Source: Ilex aquifolium (Eukaryota; Streptophyta; Magnoliopsida; Aquifoliales; Aquifoliaceae). Taken from it: DNA of 64,000 bases. Location: positions 51,803,069-51,867,068 of the forward strand of contig OX637391.1 in assembly GCA_951799425.1 (NCBI GenBank). Direction: 5' to 3'. Made by a program: the position numbers and the translations under genes. This document shows, in pieces, positions 22,803-33,293 of this stretch (its first letter is position 1; every line of letters starts with the position of its first letter). The notes beneath the pieces are model-generated. The model made no database searches. It was not told where the DNA came from and worked only from the letters and a program-made list of their open reading frames with translations.

Positions 22803-25800
22803 CTCTCACCAATGATAGGTATTAACTTTCTCGACAATAAAAAAAGCTAAAATCAAAGTGGATTTCTTCATGAGATTTAATTAAGGAGCTATTCACATCC
22901 AATCACGACCAGAATCAAGTCTCATCAGTCATATAATGGTTCGGTTCACTCTTTCTGATATGGGCCAAACCTTAACCATTTCTATAAATAACTAATCAGC
23001 AACAAACCATTAGGGACAAAATGCTTTCTCTTAAATTCAGGATCACTCCAAGGAATGAAAGAATACTTTTAACTTGGCAGCTTCCCAGCTCATGCCTGCT
23101 ATGATGTCCAAGTTTGTTTTGCATTGAATTGTATAGGACTAGGGATAATTCCCATGGGGTACTCAGCTAAAGCTTGGTACCTCTTATTAATTCCCCATAC
23201 TTTTGCTCACCAATGAGGTTTCACTGCTTGTATTGGTTTTTGTTTTGATGGACATCACATATATTTCACATGAATGAAATTTTTTTTTACTTCCGAAAAA
23301 AACATTGTTATGACAAGTTCACATTGAATTAAGTCAGTAACTTATGTAATAACTCGAAATGGGTTTAAGATTTATGTAAGGACCGGTGACAATTTAGCTT
23401 GATTTCAAGATAAAAATGGTCGATTCATATTGATTTCAAATTGTTTTGGACAGTTTACTAAAAAGCTGGAAAACAAATATGGACTTTCTTAGCCTGAATT
23501 ACTCACCTGAATGATGACAATGTGCCATGATAAGTACCTAATTATTCATTCAAAGTCAATGAAGTGGGTGCGAAAGAAAGGAGACAAAAGCCTTTACAAT
23601 CAGCCAACCCAACCATCTGAGTCTCAATACAAGACCCATACAGACAGTACACATAGTCACACTTTGAAGTTCAACCAATGATTAATGGCTAACCCTAGAC
23701 ATGGACCTTAGATCTATCATTTAATATATTTTTTCGTCATTTTCTTTATTAGTAGATCATTTGTCCTTAATTCAAATGAAATTTATTGTATATAAATGAG
23801 TCCCAAACTAATACATTATGGCAATACACGTTTTTGGAACTTGTATCACAACTACCTTATCTATCACGAATTGAAATTACATACACTAATGAAAAAAAAC
23901 CAAAAAATAATAATAGCCATATTGAATCCAAAAATAAAGACATATAATAATAGCCAAAGCACCTTCCAAAAAATACACAAAACATTACTCAAATCTTGCT
24001 CGACCCACACACCTAGTCAATATTTAAACATCTCTCACTTTACGGAGACCTTTGGATTGAGACCATTTTCAATAGCAAGATCTAATCAGATAATGAAAGT
24101 TTGATAATGATAAGAACTTATACCTTATTGTAAAGATTTGATATTGATAGCCACTATAGTTACAAATAATTGTGTACTGTGGATGACCTTGTCCAATAGA
24201 GAGTAATTAAATCCACCACTATTTTACTAACAAAATAGCACAAAAAACCCCAAGGGGTGACAACAGCATCCACTAAAAACAACAGTTACTAATCAAAGGA
24301 AGATCAATTTATTAATGGAATGACATGAAAGAGCCTATTTTTTTGCCTCCATATTTTTTTTTTTTTGCCTTTGGTTGACAAATTAAAGAGAGAGATCTAT
24401 CAAAAATGTGATTATGGATTGGGTATATATAGCATTTCATGCAGAGCTTTATTAATGATTTGATCTAGACAAAATCGTAATAGTATTGGAATTTCGTTTT
24501 ACATACGTTACACATGAATTGATCAAGATGAAAAGATAATTTTAGAAATCCTAGGAGGTTATACCCCTTGGTCGTAATGTTGCTCTGCCACTATCTGCAT
24601 GTGACTCATTTTGTTTTTTTTAGTTCAATGGTCAGGGCTATTTGAATTAACTTATGCGCACTTCGATTAATCCTCTCCTTGATCCGGTCAAAGGCAGACC
24701 ATCCACGCCGGGATTAGGGTATTCATGAGGAATAAATCTTTCATGGTCTAGCCTTAAGAGATCGTCAAGATTCGAACTCAATGCGTCTGAGTTTACTACT
24801 CGTCCCTGTTATCACTAATTACCCCTTCGTGACTCATTTGTTGCCAAACTTACTTTTCGATTAAAATATTCACTTACAAAAGCGTTTTCCAGCAGTATAT
24901 TAAGTATTATTTAATGTTGAACATACATAAGCATTTTATTTTGAACAGATATGATTCGAATGATGTTATCACAGAGTATACATGTTTATTATCCGTGGAT
25001 CGAAGTTGAATCAATCCTACACCCAAGCAAACCATCTAGTCCGAAAGCCTAGCTCAAATCCTTGAAATTATTTTCTAAGTTTTAGCAGATTAAAGAGATG
25101 GTAAAGAGAGTATTATCCATATCGAACGTATGCTAAACTAGGTCTGTTAACATATTAGATTTGATTTATTTGAATTCAACTCCTTTTTAAAGACTTTAAT
25201 CCCGCTTTCATTCGATTATTCAACAGATTTTATTTTTATTGTTCATATCCAATTTCATTAGATTCAAAAATATGATCCGAATTACTCAATTACATTGAAT
25301 TTTTAGAGATTATGTCTCAATTTCAACGAAATTTTATTTTAGTGGATTATAATCGAATTTGATGCTATAGTATATCCAAATTTAAATTTATAAGATATAA
25401 CTTGATTCGAATTCGGATCGTATCTAATCATCTGATTGGTCTGTGCTCTTTCAAAACAAATTTTGACCACTTGCCTCTGCCATACAACATTATTGAAATG
25501 CAAGCCTTTGAGTCAGGAGTTCAGATGGAGCTAGAAACAGTCAAATTATATACTACTTCTGTGAATAAGGCCAACACAAAAGTTAAGTCTTTCCAGAGAA
25601 ATGTTCTTGAGTACTACTTGACATTGGTGAAATTTTAATTACAGAGAAAGACATCCTTGAGCAAAAGCATGTTGTAGCAAGCATGTGAGAATTATAATAT
25701 TAAAGTTAGATACACCACCCATATGCCCATTTGTAGAGCACCCCATTACCATTTATACATTGAGAGGAATGGAACTCTTTACTCCCATGGAATACATTAA

Positions 25801-26878
25801 TGTTATATGGACTTAATTTGAATATCTAATCTAGAAATGTAATTTATTGTAATCATCGGATAAATTGTAAATAAATTTTCTTTTGATCCAACAGCTCTAA
25901 TTGATTTAGTTCTTAGATTAAGTTCAAAATAACATTTTTACTCTCTTGTGGTTGAATTCGTTTAAAATTATACATTTCAACACATTATAACATTAGACCA
26001 AAGTCTTAGGGTTAGAATTTTCATAGAAATTTATGATCAAAAGTCAAAAATTAAAGTAATGAAAGTAACTATTACATCTTTATAATTATTGGGATTTTCT
26101 TTTTTACAGCACACACTAATCTTTTTCGCTCTTTTCTCTATGTATTAGTTTTTCTTTTGATTTTCCGTTAACTCGTGTAATTTATTAATAAATTTAATCT
26201 GAAGAAATGTTGGAATCAAGATGACTATAACGCTCACATAAACATAATAATAAGAAGAGGCTTAGCTTAGAGAGGATAACATAATTTTTTTTTCAATTCA
26301 TTCATACTCAAATGAGTCATTTGCATAGAAAATATATAGGCTTTCAAAATGTAACTTATAGCAATGCAATAGTACCCCAACTATCTCTCTGCTACACAAT
26401 GTAGTCACTAAAATATAAAGACTCTACTCATCCACTACTTAGAGAATTAGCGCACCACTAATATTCTTGTCTTTTACTACTTACATATTTGATGAGTCAC
26501 TAACATTTGACTAAATGCAAAAATACATAATTTCAAAGATGAATTGAATCACAATTAGATTGAAAATTATTTCATCAAAATTTTTGAATAAAAGGTAATA
26601 ATGAGAATAAGGTAGCATGATAGGAGCTGATGGACCTTCCATGTCCAAATCGAGAAAAGGTTAGACCAAGGGAAAAAAAAAAGTCTAGAAAAGGCTGCAA
26701 AAAAGAAAGGAATACTTTTCCACATAAGTAGAAAATGGTAAACCAAACAAAAGAAAAGGGAGAGGAAGATTATATTGAAAATGGAAAAAGTTTTATCGTG
26801 TAGAGTGTTGGAAGGAACAAGTGTGGGAATCCTGGTGTCAGATAATATATGGGGTTTGGCTTTGTTGCAGTGTAACTA
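22803..26878. other. Intergenic; retroposon tail and SINE-like piece
   Basis: A 3'-UTR-like stretch ends with an A-rich tail at about 23150-23305. At 24630-24830 a piece related to 2610-2720 contains, on the minus strand, GAGTTCGAATC (24769-24779), a tRNA-like pol III B box, so a tRNA-derived SINE is possible. An open frame at 25402-25638 shows no motif I recognise. No gene is supported. Confidence 0.4.
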
Positions 26879-26965
26879 GTGCCCCCCCACCCCACCCACA
26901 ACCCAAAACCCCCTTCCTTGCTGTTTGTATGTATTTGCCTCACGGTTAGATTCTATTCAGGCACA

Positions 26966-26966
<1 letters not shown>

Positions 26967-27004
<38 letters not shown>

Positions 27005-27050
27005 AATATGTTTTATATATATGTGCATACATATATATATATATATATAT
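26967..27050. repeat. Compound microsatellites (CT)n(CA)n and (TA)n
   Basis: A CT tract runs into a CA tract (to about 27003), followed after some 25 bases by a TA tract at about 27031-27050. Confidence 0.95.
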
Positions 27051-27191
27051 CTATCTTTCTTGGTGGTCAGTAAATCCCAAATCAGTTGCTTTCCCTAGCT
27101 CATGACTTTCTCTCCTTCTATACGCCTCGAACTGCACGTAGTTATAAGTATGCATGATGATGAGAATGGGTGCAGGAGTGTCATGTGCTCA

Positions 27192-27322
27192 GCAGCTCTC
27201 TCTCTCTCTCTCTCTCTCTCCAAAACATAAGGCTGTGTGTGTGTCTCTCTCTCTCTCCAAAACATAAGGCTATGTGTGTCTCTCTCTCTATCTCTCTCCA
27301 AAACATAAGCATATGTGTATGT
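27192..27322. repeat. Minisatellite, three units of about 43 bp
   Basis: The unit is a TCTCTCTCTC run, then CAAAACATAAG, then a GTGTGTG-like part, repeated three times with small changes. Another (CT)n run lies at 27479-27502. Confidence 0.85.
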
Positions 27323-27502
27323 TCTTTTATTCCTCGAATTGACACAAACCATCACGCATGATGTTATAGACTCCCAATATGCACACACAGCTCCCCTTTT
27401 AAGAAAAATATTTGGAACTTCGCCGCTTCTCTTAGTCAGCTCCCTTTGTGTCCCCTGGTGCATCGTGCAAACCCTAATTCTCTCTCTCTCTCTCTCTCTC
27501 TA

Positions 27503-28850
27503 GGATATGGGTGCTACGAGCAAACCCTAATATCTCAGCACTATTGATTCTCGATGCTAGTTGCACATGTAAAACCCTGGCATTAATGGTGTGCCTGGGA
27601 TTGCACCAATTGGAAACAATCAATCGTTTGGTGGAGATTTTGATCATTTTTTATCGGTTAAGAAAAAATTGTGAGATTAATCTGGAGCAGTATTGGAATG
27701 TATAGCAGCCCCACTTGCAGATTTCTCTCTCTATTTTTTTCTTTCTTTTTCGGCCGTGCTCTCAGAGTACCACCATACGCACCCTTGTAAAGTGTCATCT
27801 AACACACTCATACATGGTATAAATCAATACCATATAGTAGATAGTGTTAAATGAGTTATAATTAATGTTAATATCCAAAATAACAATAGTATGCTTATAG
27901 AATAAAGAATTATGTAGTGATGTAGGGTGTTTTTGTCTCATTAATACCTCATTCAAACATGATATGCATATTAGAATAATGAATTCACACCTTTTCTTAA
28001 CCTCGAACTAACCATGATATAATAGTGATAAGAAAAAATAGTTGGTCCACGATTACCACCATTATGGATTAAAATAAAATTAATTATTTTTCAATCTCAT
28101 CCACCTCCTATATCCGAACAAAACATGCCCTAAAGTCTTATCATTCTTGTTCAGTATCGTTTCACCACCACTACTATCATCACTAACTATTCTCCTCTAA
28201 ATTAGTATAAATTATATCATTTGTGATAAATTAAAAAAATAAATAAATTAAGTAGTAAAAATATTGGAAGGCCAGCTGTCACGTTGACAAAGGGCCAAAA
28301 AAATGATATCATTACATTACACAACTGTTGGCACTTTACAGTGAGTTGTATAACTCAGTACTTGGGTACTTCACTGTTCAATACCACCCATGAGGCGTGA
28401 AACATTCACATGATCGAAGATATTTTTATGCAAAGATCAGAATGGAGAAATTACATCAATCTGCGTGGAAGTACAATGTTTGGTCTTGGAATAATAGTAC
28501 TACTTTTCAGATGCTTATCAAAATTCAAGGCTTGAAAACAATATGGATGTCATTTATGGAGAGCAAAGCCATGATTATAAAAGACAGATTATATTGAATA
28601 TAACACATGTACTATTCCTCCCCCCCCCCCCCCAACCCAAAAAAAAAAAAAATACCCCCACCCCCAACCCGTCAAATTTATTTTAGTTGGTTTTTGTCAT
28701 CTTGAAAGAAAAACTCCAAGTTTCATACCCTCAAACATGCGCGTGTGCACACACACAGGCACGTAGAGATAGAGGAGTAACCAACCTAGCTACGGTATTG
28801 AAATTGCAGAGAGACATGATAAATTCTTGCAAAACACAAGAATTAATTTG
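27503..28850. other. Intergenic, no gene seen
   Basis: A homopolymer C run and an A run stand at about 28619-28652. A CA-rich patch lies at about 28740-28760. No motif-bearing frame. Confidence 0.4.
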
Positions 28851-28853
28851 TTA

Positions 28854-29654
28854 GAGCATCTCTAACTCTTACCCTTTTTTTTAGACTCAAACATAAATTT
28901 GAGTAAAAATAGTTCTAAAATCTTCTCTGGTGGCCAAAAAATGTTAGTTATGGTTTGAGGGATTACAAGGTTATCATAGAATCAGACTCAAAAATCCTTG
29001 TGGACATGATTATTGGATTGACACAATCCTCTTGGATATTTTGGGATTTCAAATAAAAGGTTTTAAAAATTTTGGGAGGATTTGATTGTCAAATTAGGCA
29101 TATCTATAGAGAGACAAATTCTTTGGTTGATTTTATGGCTAATAAGAGGGTAAAGGATATATTTTCTATCGAAGTCTCCTCAGTTAGTCAACTTCCCATT
29201 CAGGCTTGTCTACTAGCGCTGCAAGATCAACGAAAAATCAAATCACTGAGGAGGAAAAATTATCTACTAACCACCTAGGTTCTGTTATTTTTGGTAGACT
29301 GTAGTTGGCATTCTTTGATTCCTAAACATCATGAAATTTTATTATGATGTATTTATATTTATTTTAAGGGGTAAGGTTTATGTCTCCCCTTAGCAATTTG
29401 TAATCTTTGATTTGAAATTAATAAAATCTATTCTCACATCGTTGAGGTTTTAAAAAAAAAATCTTATATTCAAACTCATACTAAATTAAGGGAGACTCAA
29501 ACATTTACTCAAATTACCAACGGTTGGATTTTATTCTCTTTTAAAGATTCGATTGTCATATTTGTCTCTCCTTTAAATTTGAGTTTATCAATTAAAACTT
29601 TTTGTATCAAATCAATTTTTTTTTACTCAAATTTGAGTACAAATTGGAGATGCT
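28854..29654. mobile_element. GAGCATCTC-type MITE carrying a truncated LINE
   Basis: It starts GAGCATCTCTAACTC after TTA and ends ATTGGAGATGCT, the family ends also seen at 37034-37356. Outer parts such as ttgagtaaaaatag and ctcaaatttgagta are inverted with respect to each other. The middle (28925-29456) is a LINE insertion. The right target duplication is not clean. Confidence 0.7.
28925..29456 (+). pseudogene. 5'-truncated LINE: RNase H remnant and poly(A) tail
   Basis: From about 28932 the frame reads YGLRDYKVIIESDSKILVDM and, after an in-frame stop, IRHIYRETNSLVDFMANK. These are the ESDS and HIYRExN...ADxLA blocks of the RNase H domain found at the C-terminus of plant LINE polyproteins (the alanine is V here). 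An AATAAAATC-containing 3' UTR and a poly(A) ending at about 29461 follow. Both sides carry AAAATCTT (28917-28924, 29457-29464), a probable 8-bp target duplication. Confidence 0.75.
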
Positions 29655-30378
29655 TAGGCCTCTTCTTCTTTATTAATTGTTATATTACCGTAATGAAATC
29701 ATAATACCAGTAATAGGGTTGTAGTACTTTATAAAATAATAGTTCTGATCGGTTTCAAATGGTTTGGTGTGGCCAAATATGCGTATGATAAAGACGGTCC
29801 GAAGGCTTAATTGTTGAAATTGAATGCGCGTAAGTTAGTTCAGACACTCCTGAATGCTGAATATATAAAGAAAAAAAAAAAGGTGTTAGAGATTCTCCAA
29901 TCCAGTAACCCAATACCTTAAAAAAAAAAACACACATAATTTTAGAAAAAAAAAATACTATTTAAACTTAAAAATTTGATTTAATTTGTTGACTTAATGA
30001 TGTTGTATCATTACAATTATTAAATTAACATTAAATTTCAATGTTAATGAAATTCACAATCAATCTAACGACTAAAATAAATCCAAATAACATAGCTGTT
30101 TGAGCAAATATTTTCCAACCGAATCATCAATCATGGGATGGTACACTTAAGACCCATTAGTCTCTTTCCCTTGTGCCTCTGCCCAACATATTCAAAACAT
30201 TAGTCCTCCGATAAGGCAATGGGCCATAACCAATTATACTGCCCACAGAGGCCCCAAGGCCCATATCCATGCATTTTTATCACTTGTATCTACACAATAA
30301 CATTCTCTGAAAATTTATAAGCCCACCATGCAAGGACACAATCACTTTGAGAAGCTTTCTAACCCTACCCACATTATA
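29655..30378. other. Intergenic, no gene seen
   Basis: AT-rich DNA with A runs at 29869-29881 and 29919-29930. Nothing recognisable. Confidence 0.4.
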
Positions 30379-30805
30379 GGAGCCGACTACGGGAGGGAAG
30401 AAATAATTTTGGTACCGTAATTTCAAATTTTATTATTTTAATAATTATTTTTTTAATTTTATGAGTTATTTTATAACTAAAGAATTAATTATTTTTGTGG
30501 ATGATTTATCACTTTTGTGGGGTTTTTACCACTGTTGTGATATTTTTACCACATTTGTGGTAATTATTTTTATCACTTTTTTTTAATACAAAAAAAAAAT
30601 TATATTTATGAGTATTTTTACTACATTTGTGGGTATTTTTATCACATTTGTGGATGTTTTTACCATTGTGTGGTAACTATTTTTACCGCTTTTTGGGGTA
30701 CCACAACAGTGGTAAAAAGACCAACAAATGTGATAAAAACCACAGATATGGTAATACAGGTATGATATTGATTTTTTTTTCTTTTTTGGTACTGTAGTTA
30801 AATCC
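30379..30805. mobile_element. Mutator-type fold-back MITE, copy 2
   Basis: The left end GGAGCCGACTACGGG and inverted right end GGATTTAACTACAGTACC match copy 1 (13487-13870). The flanks CACATTATA (30370-30378) and AACATTATA (30806-30814) are a 9-bp duplication with one change. It is filled with CCACATTTGTGG-like self-complementary words. No transposase. Confidence 0.82.
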
Positions 30806-30814
30806 AACATTATA

Positions 30815-31425
30815 AGGTTGAGAATGATTCCACATTGGAAGTGATTCCATTGCCCAACGTTTATAGTTAGACCTTGACAAAGTGTTCAAGTATATAAATA
30901 ATTATATTATTCTCTCTAACAAATTAAAATTTTAAAATAGTTAGTAATTTAATATAATATCAGAGTTTGGCTCAAAACCTTATTTCTATCGAAGACTAGG
31001 TAATTCTCTACGATGCCTCGAGAAAGTTGCTAGCGTGATAGGGGTATAGTAAGATGCCGGAGGAGATTAGTAAAATATTCAACATTAAGAACGATTTTGC
31101 TCCGAAGAAGAGGAGGAATCCGTATGTCAAGAGAATGCATGGACTGTTGGGTGATGATTATCACTATTGTATTTTCAGGTTCTTTGCTAGATTTTCTATG
31201 TTCAGATAGAATTTTAGGTAGAGTTATTTGAGTTTTTGTAATATATATAGAGATTTTTATGCTAGAAAAAAGCACACGCGATGCGATTGTGACATAAATA
31301 AAAAAGAATAAAAATTTCCAAGTGGCTTGGAGATCCCATCCCACCTGGATAGAACATAGAGGGTTAATTTTGGGAAAAGTGTGAGAAATACCAAAGAATA
31401 AACTTTAGTCATAGATATGATTTTT
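30815..31425. other. Intergenic, no gene seen
   Basis: Open frames at 31030-31344 have no motif. Nothing else is recognisable. Confidence 0.35.
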
Positions 31426-32760
31426 TAAGTGTAGTAGCCCATAAATTCAGGATATATGTCCAAGTCATGAAAGGATAAATAGTAAGAGTTGAAAGTTTAC
31501 ATGACAGTAGGGGCCAACAAGTCCAACAAGAATAAGTATGGACAATAGTGTCATGACAACAACCAGGTGTGACACCCCCAGATATGACAACCAAGGTGCT
31601 ATGCCTCGATGCATGACTTCTCATGTGCGATGCCCCTAGGCACGACAACCAAGGTGTGATGCCCCCAAGAGCGACACCCTATACGTGACACCCAGGGTGC
31701 AACGACCTCAGGCGTGACTCCCCATGTTCAACGCCCCCAATTGTGATGCCCCCGGGCGCAACACCGCAATAGGACGAAACACATTCTCGTCACATTGGAA
31801 GTGACAAAATGGACCCTTCACCAAAAGGTAGATAAGAGTGGAATCGTAGAAGTCTGGGGACAACCCAGTGAGACTCGCATCCCCTACTACAGAATGGTAT
31901 CCTCAACCTACATAAACACCGTTGCTCGACTGGCCCACTAGACTAAGAGGAAGGGTCTCCACCTAGGGACATGTCAGTATGACCCTCCTCAAGGGAGAAC
32001 TGAGCAACGAGTGTCTCGAAGGTTTAGTTTGTTCAAGCAGACCTCCCAATGTATGACTCACTGTCCATTAGGATATTCTTGACTGGGATTTGGAAGGATT
32101 TCTAAGGTAATTAGAGTTATTGGTCCAGATCAACAAATGGGATAATAGAACATATGGATTGGTGGCTGAAAGATCGAAATTATAGGGGTTTTCTCTATCG
32201 GGCACCTCGACAAACGTCTCGAGGAAGGGTCGAGAGAGGGAAATGAAGACCTCGAGTAGGAGCGTGATGGGGGCATCGCGGACATGGCCCTCTCAAGGTC
32301 ATGGTCCTGCGATGACCAGTCGTGGTCATGGACCTTCGAAGTCCTCTTTCACCTCGCCTGTCGCATCCTCCTCAGAGCCACATCTAGGCTACGCTTGGGA
32401 AAACGTCACATATGCCTAATTAATGTTAGGACACGTGGCTTGTGATTAGCGGCCACCAGTATTACCGCGATTGAGATAGTTGTGGGTTGGCGCGAGTGGT
32501 AGGGGGTTACGGTGGGCGCCCCGACCTGCTCGACCACTGTGCTATAAATACCCACATCACTTACCTATTGAGAAGGATGAAAATTTCTGACTAGTGAGAG
32601 CATTTCACCTACCCTCTGCCCAATTGGTACATCCCTTCGTTAATAGGCTACTCGAGTTTCTTTCATCCCATCATCTTATCCTACTCATCCCCTTCGATTA
32701 TTCTTGATATAAACACGTGTAACAACCTCTTTTAACACCCCCCCCCCCCCCCCACCTACA
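31426..32760 (+). repeat. GC-richer LTR-like region
   Basis: This block is clearly GC-richer than its surroundings. It has no long frame with motifs, a GTGCTATAAATACCC TATA box at about 32539-32553, and a pyrimidine-rich end, as in a gypsy LTR. It also holds a degenerate minisatellite (31560-31775) and a run of about 16 C's (32738-32753). I could not define the termini; a solo LTR is the best guess. Confidence 0.4.
31560..31775. repeat. Degenerate minisatellite of gatgcccccaggcacgac type
   Basis: About nine imperfect units of roughly 20-26 bp built from 'gtgcgatgccccc', 'ggcacgacaaccaa' and 'gcgtgacnccc' words. Confidence 0.7.
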
Positions 32761-33293
32761 TTAACCTAACCTTTAAATCTGCTTTACTAATCTAATTCAT
32801 TGTTCTCATGAGATTAGGAATCAGTCCCAATAACAGTTTGGTTTCTCTATCAGCGAAAAGATCATAATTCATTAAATCAATAAATTAAGTTGGTAAACTA
32901 GTTTCAAATAATATTACCGCGAATAGGAAATCTAAGTCCTTAGTTGAATCAAGTTTTGTTCCCAGCAACTCAAATAAGGGTCAATAGTATTACTTGGAGT
33001 TAATTATCAGACTAAATTTGCCGACTAAATCCTTAGTTATCGTTAAATTTAGCATTGTACCTCATCTAATATTAAAACCCACTACTAATTTAATGATAAT
33101 AACGTATTCAATCAATCAAATTATATCATATAGTTAAGTACAAATTAAGAATGTTACTATAGGTGAATGATAGTTAACCAATACATGAAGCCTTGGAAAC
33201 ATAGAGTCAAAGATACACAGGTTTGCTGCGTCATATAATATAATACTGGTACATTGAGTTTTACAAAAATGGTTTGTGTTTGGAAGTGGATGA
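32761..33293. other. Downstream region of LHCA1
   Basis: The part next to 33293 should be the LHCA1 3' UTR. I see no perfect AATAAA on the minus strand within 150 bases of the stop. The rest is AT-rich with no motif. Confidence 0.4.

Noticed and set aside
25402-25638. 78-codon frame
   Set aside because: No motif, no splice or start context, and the upstream half is low-complexity AT-rich DNA.
27095-27463. 122-codon minus-strand frame rich in Arg/Glu
   Set aside because: It is a translation of the CT/GT minisatellite and microsatellites.
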